The position numbers and the translations under genes were made by a program. From Thermoplasmata archaeon (GTDB lineage Archaea; Thermoplasmatota; Thermoplasmata; Thermoplasmatales; Thermoplasmataceae), in NCBI GenBank assembly GCA_021827885.1, contig JAKAUD010000234.1, positions 1-11,554 on the forward strand: a DNA stretch of 11,554 nt, written 5' to 3'. This document shows, one piece after another, positions 1 to 7,800 of the stretch. Under the pieces are notes generated by a model. That model was not told the DNA's origin. It searched no databases and was given only the letters and a program-made list of their open reading frames with translations. Each line of letters starts with the position of its first letter. Within the stretch, counting starts at the first letter, position 1.

Positions 1-526
1 CAGAATTGAAAGAAGATGGAAATATAAACGAACAGTATGATATGGCTAACAGTGAAGATTGCTGGGATGAATTTAAGAATAGATATCTTAAGCAGAAACC
101 TGAGATCGCACTGGAGGTATCCACATCTAGGAAATTTATAGCAAGAAAGCTCAGAGAGATGCGCTTTCCCGTTCGCTTGGCGGACCCGTCAAACCCTTCC
201 TTAATATTCATGACAGCAAAGAAGAACGACAGGGAGGATTCATACTTGTACCAGCAGCAAATTCTCTAATAAAAGAATCGAAGAAGATGAAGATGAAATA
301 TCTGAGCATTATGAGAAGAATTGGCAGGAATAGAGCCATAGTTTTAATTGTCCCTATTCTGCTGGAAACAATCTATGTGATGTTACCAAGAGGAGTGAAA
401 TTCAATGATCAGATTTAAACCCTCACTGAGAGAAAATAGAAATCCATGGCTGCAAGAACAAGGAATTCTGCGATACACAATGGACTATATGAAAGTGTAA
501 AGTTATTTATACAAAAGAGGAAATGA
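1..526 (+). pseudogene. IS110-family transposase remnant, internally deleted and frameshifted, 5' end outside the window
   Basis: The 5' part (open from position 3 to the stop at 267-269) encodes the N-terminal IS110 transposase core, with the strand ALEVSTSRKFIARKLREM, then VRLADPS and MTAKKNDREDSY. In the family this is the RuvC-like DEDD domain that holds catalytic acidic residues. Straight after it, in another frame (from about 284), comes the far C-terminal part of the same protein: KYLSIMRRIGRNRAIV, then ETIYVML. It continues across stops at 416-418 and 437-439 (ending ARTRNSAIHNGLYES) to a final TGA at 524-526. Most of the middle of the protein, including the serine-containing Tnp domain core, is missing. 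The element is therefore dead: an internal deletion, a frame change and at least two in-frame stops. The first codon of the open stretch (TTG at 6) is not a real start, because the reading frame continues to the window edge. It lies directly upstream of the defence operon and suggests past mobile-element traffic there. Confidence 0.85.
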
Positions 527-539
527 ATAAAGATGCGGG

Positions 540-560
540 TGACTTTTTTCAAAGAAGTCA
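540..560. repeat. 21-bp near-perfect palindrome between the IS110 remnant and the druA promoter
   Basis: The two 10-base arms TGACTTTTTT and AAAGAAGTCA are complementary at 9 of 10 positions, the exception being a T/G pair, around a single central C. The outer six bases (TGACTT/AAGTCA) match perfectly. The centre lies about 50 bp upstream of the TATA box, so it could be a regulator binding site for the operon. It could equally be part of the right-end noncoding region of the decayed IS110 element. It is unlikely to act as a hairpin terminator, since no U-tract follows it. Confidence 0.4.
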
Positions 561-591
561 AACATACCAGACTGATCAGTTACTCAAAACA

Positions 592-607
592 GAAAAAACT
601 ATATAAA
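592..607 (+). promoter_or_regulatory. Archaeal BRE/TATA promoter of the five-gene operon
   Basis: A purine-rich GAAAAAA (592-598, BRE-like) is followed by TATATAAA (600-607), close to the archaeal TATA consensus. Its centre is about 22-25 bp upstream of the tandem TTG codons at 625 and 628, against the usual 26-27 bp to the transcription start. The transcript would therefore begin at or within a few bases of the druA start. There is no Shine-Dalgarno sequence between the TATA box and those codons. Together this points to a leaderless or near-leaderless mRNA, which is common in Thermoplasmata. Confidence 0.7.
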
Positions 608-624
608 TCAACTATGTTAAGATT

Positions 625-2172
625 TTGTTGACTAATAAGAATTCAACTACTCATCAGAGAAATTACTTAAAAGTTGGAAAAACCGATATTTATGTTGATA
701 TTAGCCCTGAAGACTTTAAACAAGATATAGTGTCAAATAATTTCTCAAGAGAATGTAGCTTTGAGCACAATAGTCTTGTCAAAGAAGAATACTTGGAGTC
801 AAACAAATACCGGAGCCTAATTCCCATTATAACCAAATTGATTTTGGATAGTGATTCAATGTTATCCTCTACCGATGTGACCGAACAAATTGTCGAGTTA
901 ATAAAACCAATGAAACAAAAAATTCAATACGACATTGTTAAGCGTTTTCTTGATGAGGAAGCTGAAAAAAAGGACGGCCCTATTCTAAAAATAAGAGAAG
1001 ATGCGTATCTAAATCGAGAAAGGGCAAAAGAAGTCCTTAGCCTCAAAATAGAGAGACAGCTTCGTTCTCAAGGATTTGCCCTTTCGGATAAGAAAATAAA
1101 TAGCCCCCAAGAATATAATAAAGACCAAATTAGGCAATTACATCACGCTGCTAGATGTGAAAAATACCAAATGCTCAAAAAATTATTGACAAAAAAAGAA
1201 TCCTCTTTCATTGGGCATTTTGCAGATGGAATGGAAATTGATATAGATAATTTGAGGCCACGAATAGAAGAAGTTCACACAGGTACATGGCAAAACGATC
1301 TTTTCCGTTACGCTACACTTCTTTGGAGCGTCCCAGTTTCTTCAGGGTTCGGGAGAAGAACCAGATTCCTTATTTGGGATAAAAGCAATGAAAAGTTGAT
1401 TGGATTATTTGCGTTAGGCGATCCTGTTTTTAATCTGAGTTGCAGAGATAATTGGATTGGATGGAACAGCATAGACCGAGAAAAGAGATTGTATAATGTC
1501 ATGGATATATTCATATTAGGATCAGTGCCGCCTTATAATCAACTTTTGGGCGGAAAATTAGTATCTCTACTTGCAACATCAAATGAAGTTAGAGAGATTA
1601 TTAAGCGAAAATACCTGGGTAAGAAAACGATTATAGAAGGTATCTATAAGAATCCAGAACTAGCCTTGCTTACAACTGGTTCCGCTTTAGGGAAATCATC
1701 AATTTACGACAGAGTAGTTTATGAGAAACGCTTACTGTATCAAAGAATCGGTACATCTGAAGGATGGGGTCATTTTCATTTTACTAATGATATATTCGAA
1801 GATATTCGATTTTACTTATCGATAAAGCACCCTGGTATGGAGTCCAGATACAAATTTGGGCAAGGTCCAAATTGGAAGCTAAGGACGGTAAGAAGAGGTT
1901 TGAAAGAGCTGAATCTTTCAGGTGAATTGCTGAGACATGGCATTAACAGGGAGATCTATGGGATTCCTCTAGCCCAGAATTTCAGAGAATTTCTATTGGG
2001 GCATGAACAGAAACTGACCGCATTTGATCTACCCATACAAGATCTTTATGTGTTCTTCAAAAAGAGATGGCTTTACGGAAGAGCGGAGCGAAAACCAGAA
2101 TACCGCCAATTCACCAAGGAAACTATAAAAAGCCTCATCACAAAAAGTGTAACTAACTTAAGAGGGGATTAG
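625..2172 (+). CDS. druA: DruA, DUF4338-family protein of a Druantia-type defence system
   Basis: A 515-residue protein. The DUF4338 core begins near residue 225 and is recognised by LIGLFALGDPVFNLSCRDNW (258-277) followed by IGW, then VPPYNQLLGGKLVSLLA (301 onward), TTGSALGKSSIYDR (350-363) and the terminal signature SEGWGHFHF (378-386). The roughly 220 residues before it are helix-rich and charged; about 130 residues follow it. DUF4338 defines DruA of type I Druantia; its biochemical activity is not settled. The arrangement of strands, with QLLGG at 306-310 resembling the acyl-CoA loop of GNAT acetyltransferases, suggests a GNAT-like fold, but that is inference. It is the first gene of the operon; its TAG touches the ATG of the next gene with no gap. 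The start is one of two tandem TTG codons (625 or 628); an upstream in-frame stop lies at 604-606 and no ATG is available. If transcription begins downstream of both, a GTG at 730 would be the next choice. Confidence 0.85.
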   Translation: MLTNKNSTTHQRNYLKVGKTDIYVDISPEDFKQDIVSNNFSRECSFEHNSLVKEEYLESNKYRSLIPIITKLILDSDSMLSSTDVTEQIVELIKPMKQKIQYDIVKRFLDEEAEKKDGPILKIREDAYLNRERAKEVLSLKIERQLRSQGFALSDKKINSPQEYNKDQIRQLHHAARCEKYQMLKKLLTKKESSFIGHFADGMEIDIDNLRPRIEEVHTGTWQNDLFRYATLLWSVPVSSGFGRRTRFLIWDKSNEKLIGLFALGDPVFNLSCRDNWIGWNSIDREKRLYNVMDIFILGSVPPYNQLLGGKLVSLLATSNEVREIIKRKYLGKKTIIEGIYKNPELALLTTGSALGKSSIYDRVVYEKRLLYQRIGTSEGWGHFHFTNDIFEDIRFYLSIKHPGMESRYKFGQGPNWKLRTVRRGLKELNLSGELLRHGINREIYGIPLAQNFREFLLGHEQKLTAFDLPIQDLYVFFKKRWLYGRAERKPEYRQFTKETIKSLITKSVTNLRGD

Positions 2173-3798
2173 ATGGAATTTGAAGCAAAAATACCACTAG
2201 CCCTTGACCCCAGTGACATAACAGTTTCTATAGATGAGGCTTATGAAAAACCTCGATATTATAGATGTATAAAGTGCCACGATTACCTCCAAGTTAGACA
2301 CGGAGATATTAGAGCATGGTATTTTGCACACTATCCGCAGAACACAGGTTCCCCAGAGTGCTCCTTGAGAACTGTAGGGGGAATTGAAGAGTTATTAGAA
2401 GAATTAAGAACATCTCCAATAGAGAAATACGAGATGAGACATAGATTAAGGATTGCTATCATACCAGATACTTACACCGGAATAGCAAAGGTTGTTGCCC
2501 TAATACATAATCCATTTTCAGAAATGACTGATAATATAGACAATGTAATTTCTTCTATGAATACGTTGAATTTGAATGGTACTGGCCTTTTGAACGGGTT
2601 TGATAAAAGAATATTTCATCCAAGTAATCCAATAGTGAAGTTAGAACTAGACCCCGATTGTACAGCGTACAATCTGGACTTCGGGTCAAGTCTGAATCTT
2701 GAAGGCTTGTCTGGCTCATGGGGTTCGAAAGGCATCAGTACAGGCGACCTTTTTGCAGGAAATAGGGGCATATTTGAGAGAATAGAAGATTACAGAAAAA
2801 TATCGGAAAGTGCTTCGTTCTTTGAGGTCTCTGATACCGCGCCTAAAAACAGTGAAAAAAATGTATTAAGAGTTGGTAAGAAATTTGCCATAGAGAAAAA
2901 AATTGATGAATTAACAAACACAATCAATGAAAGTAATAAGGGTCCAGATATTTCCTTAAAGTCTTTCGAAGTTGACATCATAGAGCCACTATTGTCTGAT
3001 CCCTGGGGGGATGATATTATATATGGTTTACCAAATTCAAAAGCACTTCTAGCAATAAGACCAAGAAAAGGGTTAGATCCTGAATTTGAAATAGTGACGG
3101 TCCCAATGAAAAAAGACTCAATAACAAAGATTGAACGTCAGGGTAAAGATAAGATCAGATATCACTGGATACAATTTCCATCCTTCGGATCCAACCGGAT
3201 AACCATCCATCATGCAGATAGCCATGTTTTTCTTCATTTTTTTGCTAAAGATGAGAACTTTGAAAAAATAGATCTGGACTTGGGTAAAACTATCATTGGA
3301 ATCAATTACATAAATAACGAAGGTAAATTGGCTACCGTATACCCTTGGCAAAATAGAACCATATACCTAAAAAGGGCTCAGATGTCTAAAGTCAAGGTGT
3401 TTCTACCTGAAGAATTTTCAATTGGCATTGAAATAGAAGCCTTAAAGGACGCTTTAAGGCTACCTGTTAAACAATCAATAAAAATTACTGATTTAACGAA
3501 TTCTATAGATATGTTAATTGAGGAGGGCTTTATGATTTTTAAATTGAAATTCAAAGGATTCGGATCTACGAGAATTATAGTATCTGAAACTCCCAAAAAA
3601 ATGGATTTAGCTGATATATCAGAGAAAATTGGAGCTCTAGGTATAGACCTCCACACAAGAGTCAGTTGGGATTTGATTAGAAGAATCTGCGATGTACCAC
3701 CAGGAACTCCACATAAGAATTTACACGAAATATTAACTCCAAAGATGGCCCGAAGAGCTTTAAAACTTCTTAAAAAAGGAGGTAAATCTAACGATTGA
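2173..3798 (+). CDS. Operon protein with N-terminal CoiA-like zinc finger (DruB position)
   Basis: A 541-residue protein. Residues 1-70 match the N-terminal zinc-finger module found in CoiA-like proteins: C32-x2-C35, then the hallmark YFAH at 50-53 after a conserved HGDIRAW, then C63. This gives a CCHC metal site at C32, C35, H53 and C63. The remaining ~470 residues look strand-rich and charged with no motif I recognise, ending in a basic helical tail rich in lysine and arginine (about 505-541). No PD-(D/E)XK motif of the CoiA nuclease domain is evident. It starts directly after the druA stop, with GAGGGG (2162-2167) five bases before the ATG, so translation is probably coupled. Its position and length suit DruB of type I Druantia, but I do not recognise DruB by sequence, so the symbol is left open. 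A role in nucleic acid binding or target recognition is inferred only from the zinc finger. Confidence 0.75.
   Translation: MEFEAKIPLALDPSDITVSIDEAYEKPRYYRCIKCHDYLQVRHGDIRAWYFAHYPQNTGSPECSLRTVGGIEELLEELRTSPIEKYEMRHRLRIAIIPDTYTGIAKVVALIHNPFSEMTDNIDNVISSMNTLNLNGTGLLNGFDKRIFHPSNPIVKLELDPDCTAYNLDFGSSLNLEGLSGSWGSKGISTGDLFAGNRGIFERIEDYRKISESASFFEVSDTAPKNSEKNVLRVGKKFAIEKKIDELTNTINESNKGPDISLKSFEVDIIEPLLSDPWGDDIIYGLPNSKALLAIRPRKGLDPEFEIVTVPMKKDSITKIERQGKDKIRYHWIQFPSFGSNRITIHHADSHVFLHFFAKDENFEKIDLDLGKTIIGINYINNEGKLATVYPWQNRTIYLKRAQMSKVKVFLPEEFSIGIEIEALKDALRLPVKQSIKITDLTNSIDMLIEEGFMIFKLKFKGFGSTRIIVSETPKKMDLADISEKIGALGIDLHTRVSWDLIRRICDVPPGTPHKNLHEILTPKMARRALKLLKKGGKSND
3778..3783 (+). promoter_or_regulatory. 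Strong Shine-Dalgarno site (GGAGGT) inside the end of the zinc-finger gene
   Basis: GGAGGT preceded by AAAAAA is the best ribosome-binding match in the window, but it lies 49 bases before the first ATG of the next gene (3833), too far to serve it. In the next gene's frame, the codon at 3794-3796 is ATT, 10 bases downstream and overlapping the TGA of the preceding gene by one base. This site therefore argues for a non-canonical ATT start. Confidence 0.55.
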
Positions 3799-3832
3799 AG
3801 AGACAGAGGTAATCGGATTTATTTCCAGATTC

Positions 3833-4840
3833 ATGGGTCTATCCAAACATAAACTACCTAATAAGGAAGAGCAACTAATCGACTCAATAGCTTCAGAAGG
3901 GGTTAGATTATCCCTTTTCCAGTTGTTAGATGATAGAACTGAAATAAAGCCAATACATATAATGCAAGTTAAGAATTGGGCCATCAGAAAAACTAGATCG
4001 CTACTTGATTACTTTGGTGTTGATGCAGCCTCCAAAATTAGCGAGGTGATCGATAGTGAAAACAGACCAAATATGACTTTCTTAGGAGACATAGTGAAAT
4101 TGTCTAAAGGTTATATTATTCCTTCTTTGCCAAAATATGTAAAAATAGATTCTGATCATTCACTGTTGATTTCAGGATTTCCAACCTATAGCTTAGCTGA
4201 GATTGATCTACCAGTTTTCGTGAATGGAATAAGCCGTAGTATAATATCAGGAACTTTAAACCAAAAGCAAAAACAATACATCTTCGAATTAAATAGAAAC
4301 GATTACCTTGATAAAGCCGACTTTGAAAAGGAACCGAAAGAATTCTTAGAGTTTATGATTTCAAACAATGACAGAGAAAAATGGGTACCTAACAAGTTTG
4401 AGAGTGGTTATCTTGGAAACACTGGAAACAATCAATTTATATTTGGAAGAAACCCGATAAAGGTAAATCTAGAGGAAGGAATAATAACCTTCTGGAAGAC
4501 AGAATTCGAATATAACAATCTATATAGATTAAAATTAGAAACTAAAACTTCAATGGAATATTCCATAACCATCTCTAATTTGTTCTTCAAAAGAGTCTGC
4601 TTGGCCATGGATAGCTTCTTTGCTAATAGAAGAAAAGCAATTTTGAATATAAACAAAGAGGAGGTAAAATTGACTCTGGATTTCGTTCCACCTTCTGCAG
4701 AGATGAGGCTAATCTATGCACTAGGTGGAATTTGGAAAACAGAAGAGCATGGCAAGTATTCTTGGATTTTTTCATCAAGATTTGTAGATGAAGTTAAAGT
4801 GATTCCTAATGAGCTATGGATTAAAATTGAGGGGAGATAA
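3833..4840 (+). CDS. Defence-operon protein of unknown fold (DruC/DruD position)
   Basis: A 335-residue protein from the first ATG, or 348 residues if it starts at ATT 3794. I do not recognise a named domain. The N-terminal 80 residues look helical (SEGVRLSLFQLLDDRTE region). A central stretch has the pattern LGD (84-86), KGYIIP (92-97) and LISGFPT (112-118), reading like short strands and turns that recur in proteins beside DUF1998 helicases. The second half alternates strands and aromatic residues (IFGRNPIKV, GGIWKTEEHGKYSWIFSS). There is no signal peptide, membrane segment or cysteine cluster. It sits between the zinc-finger protein and DruE, with the frame open through the end of the preceding gene and only 2 bases separating its TAA from the DruE start. 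That places it in the druC/druD slot; which of the two it corresponds to, if either, cannot be told by eye. The codon choice matches its neighbours. Confidence 0.7.
   Translation: MGLSKHKLPNKEEQLIDSIASEGVRLSLFQLLDDRTEIKPIHIMQVKNWAIRKTRSLLDYFGVDAASKISEVIDSENRPNMTFLGDIVKLSKGYIIPSLPKYVKIDSDHSLLISGFPTYSLAEIDLPVFVNGISRSIISGTLNQKQKQYIFELNRNDYLDKADFEKEPKEFLEFMISNNDREKWVPNKFESGYLGNTGNNQFIFGRNPIKVNLEEGIITFWKTEFEYNNLYRLKLETKTSMEYSITISNLFFKRVCLAMDSFFANRRKAILNINKEEVKLTLDFVPPSAEMRLIYALGGIWKTEEHGKYSWIFSSRFVDEVKVIPNELWIKIEGR
4831..4836 (+). promoter_or_regulatory. Shine-Dalgarno site selecting the TTG start of druE
   Basis: GGGGAG lies six bases before TTG 4843, the right distance for initiation, and fifteen bases before the alternative in-frame GTG at 4852. 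It overlaps the end of the preceding gene, so termination and re-initiation are probably coupled. This favours the TTG. Confidence 0.6.
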
Positions 4841-4842
4841 CT

Positions 4843-7800
4843 TTGGTATCGGTGACAGACGCAATTAATTCCTTGAGTAGAAAGCATATAGAGTTTTTAG
4901 AAGCGACCTATCATATTTCTAATGAAAGATTGATAAAAGAGCGTAGACAGTTAATGGAAGAAAGAACTGTTTTTACTGAACCCTGGATAGAGGGCTCACC
5001 GAGATACAAATCTGGAAAGGCGTTTGAAGATCTGGATGTTGATAATAGTGTAAAAACCATTTTGAAAGATCTACAGGATAAAGGATTGGCTCTCCCACCT
5101 TATGAGCACCAGGTTAAATCATTAGAAAGCTTCTTTTCGAAGGATAAGAACCTAGTGATATCTACCGGTACTGGCTCCGGGAAGACAGAAATATTTCTGT
5201 TCTCATTAATTGGGATGTTGGCCAAGGAGGCAAAAAGAGGAGTTTCCAATAAAATGCGAGCAGCGAGGACAATTGTCCTTTATCCAATGAACGCACTTGT
5301 CGCTGATCAACTTGCTAGACTGAGGAAGCTGTTTGGTGGGGAACTGGGCGCTCAGTCTATACAACAAATGTTCGGCAGAAAAATTCAATTTGGAATGTAC
5401 ACTAGTAGAACACCGTATCATGGATTGTACGACGCAAAAAAGAACAATTACAAGATAAAGCCCGTGGTGGATTATTTTGTAAAACTTAAAAATGAAAATC
5501 CCAAATTATATGCTGAATTGAAAGAGAAAGGCAGAATTCCTGCCAAAGATTTAATAGGTTTCTCACGAAAGAAAGATAAGGAAGAAATGTACAAAACACA
5601 ACTTGGAGATAGTGAACTCTACACGAGACAGGAAATGCTGTTTCCAAATGAAAATGGAGGTGTCCCTGATCTTTTGATAACGAACTACTATATGCTTGAG
5701 TACATGCTGCTTCGCCCCATAGAACAACCATTTTTCGAGACGACACGAAATTGGCTTAAAGCCGACGAACAAAACCAATTACTTTTAGTGATAGATGAGG
5801 CACACCTTTACAGAGGAGCACAAGGAGCAGAAGTAGCAATGCTCATTAGAAGATTGCTGAACCGCTTGAGTGTCAACCATGATAGGGTCAGATTTATTTT
5901 GAGCAGTGCATCTTTGGGGGACTCTAAAAATCTCAAGGAAAAGGGAGCAGAATTTGGGGCCAATTTAACAGGACAGGACAAAGATAGTTTTGAAGTAATA
6001 ACCGGAGAAAGAAGTTCTTTAGATTATGGAACAGAACTCTCTAATAGCTTGGGGATCGAGACTCTTATGAGCACAAAGAATAGTGCTGATGAAATGATAA
6101 TTGATATTCTTGAGAAGTTGAATTGGAAATTTGACACCCCTATAGAGACCAAAGAGTTCGGAAGAAAGCTGGGTGAAAGGCTTATGACCGAGAGTCTCTT
6201 TCGAGTTTTGTATAGTAAAATAACAAGAACCCCAGTATCCCTTAGCAAACTTAGCGAATCTCTTTTTCCAGGATCTGATCCAAAAAATTCAGAAAGCGCA
6301 ACTCTGAATCTTCTACTACTCGCAAGTAAATCCACAATAAAGGGGGACGAAAAATTGCTTCCAGCAAGAATCCATATAATCTTTAAAGGGCTCCCTAAGT
6401 TGTACATATGCATTAACCCGAATTGCAACGTAAAAAGGGCTATAGATAAACACTCAAAACTGTTAGGTAAAATGTACACAGAACCAAGAATACAATGCGA
6501 GTGCGGCTCACGCGTTTTTGAATTTCTAACGGATCGAGACTGTGGAGCTGCATATATTAAAGGTTACAGAAAATCGACAGATGCAATGATAGATATGGTT
6601 TTCTTATGGGATCAACTACAATCTGGGAAGTTCAATAATAGCAATGGAGATGTAGCGGAGTATGATGAGCTAAACATTTTAATGGAAGAACCCCGCAAGG
6701 ATTTAGGCAGTGGTAAAAAGGAGATGAACTCACTTTTCGACGAAACAAAGAAAAGTTTTCTCAATATATATACTGGTCACCTCACTGAAGATCCCAGTAA
6801 AGAAGGTAACGATGATTTTATAGCAGTATGGGTCCCACAAACGATCACCAAACCAGGTACCAACAATTCAAGTTCCCTATGGAGTTGGAAAATATGCCCA
6901 GTATGCGGAAGGGAAAAGAAAGGTCCAAATGTAGCCCCTATAATGGATCTTGAAACAAAAGGAGAAGCCCCTTTTGCAAATATTACTAAAGAACTTTTCA
7001 TGATTCAACCCACAGATCCCAATAAAAGGAATATGCCAAATCAGGGGAGAAAGGTATTGTGCTTTTCAGATGGGAGACAAAAAGCCGCAAGATTGGCCAG
7101 AGACTTACAGAGATCAGTTGAGAGGGATTCGTTTAGGGAGATGATTGTTGAGGTTATGAGAACCTCCCCCGGTAAGAGTTTAAATTCATTGTATCCGACT
7201 TTCTTGTTACTATCAAAAAAATATAATGTTGGATTCTTTGACGATGAGGATTTTGTTGATAATCAAGAGGGATCAAGAACTCAATTCGAAAATGCCAAAA
7301 CAGCACTCACCGAAATCGCAACAGAGTATGGAGAAACTATGGACGATTTGTTTAATGACGGTGATTTCTATGATCAAATGAACAGTAAGCGTCCAGGACA
7401 ATTTAATAGGGCTCTGCTGCGATTGTTGGGAAATGAATATTACTCAGTAAGAGCGTTGCTTATAGCATATTTAGAGCCATCAGAAGCGGTGTTCTCTGCG
7501 ATTAAGGAGCATTGCAACACTATCAATCCAGATATTTTGAAAGGCCTGCTGCTTCACATAATACAGAATTCCTTGGAGGAAGGGGCTTTTGACAAGGATC
7601 ATATTAGTGATTACGACAGGCAACTCTCTAGGCAGAGTATAACGAGACCGACCGGATGGCCAAGGGGAAATGAAGGGGAAGGCCTGAAAATGGACGAGTT
7701 GATCCCAAAGGAAGTTTTCAAATTAGGTCTAGTACATCTGAACGATGATCAACTCAGAAATCTTAAGACAAGCCTAATAAAAACAACTGAAGTCAATGGA

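Noticed and set aside
6024..6479. A 151-codon minus-strand open frame inside druE
   Set aside because: It lies opposite the conserved helicase sequence, and its translation is serine/leucine-rich with no motif, as expected of an antisense shadow.
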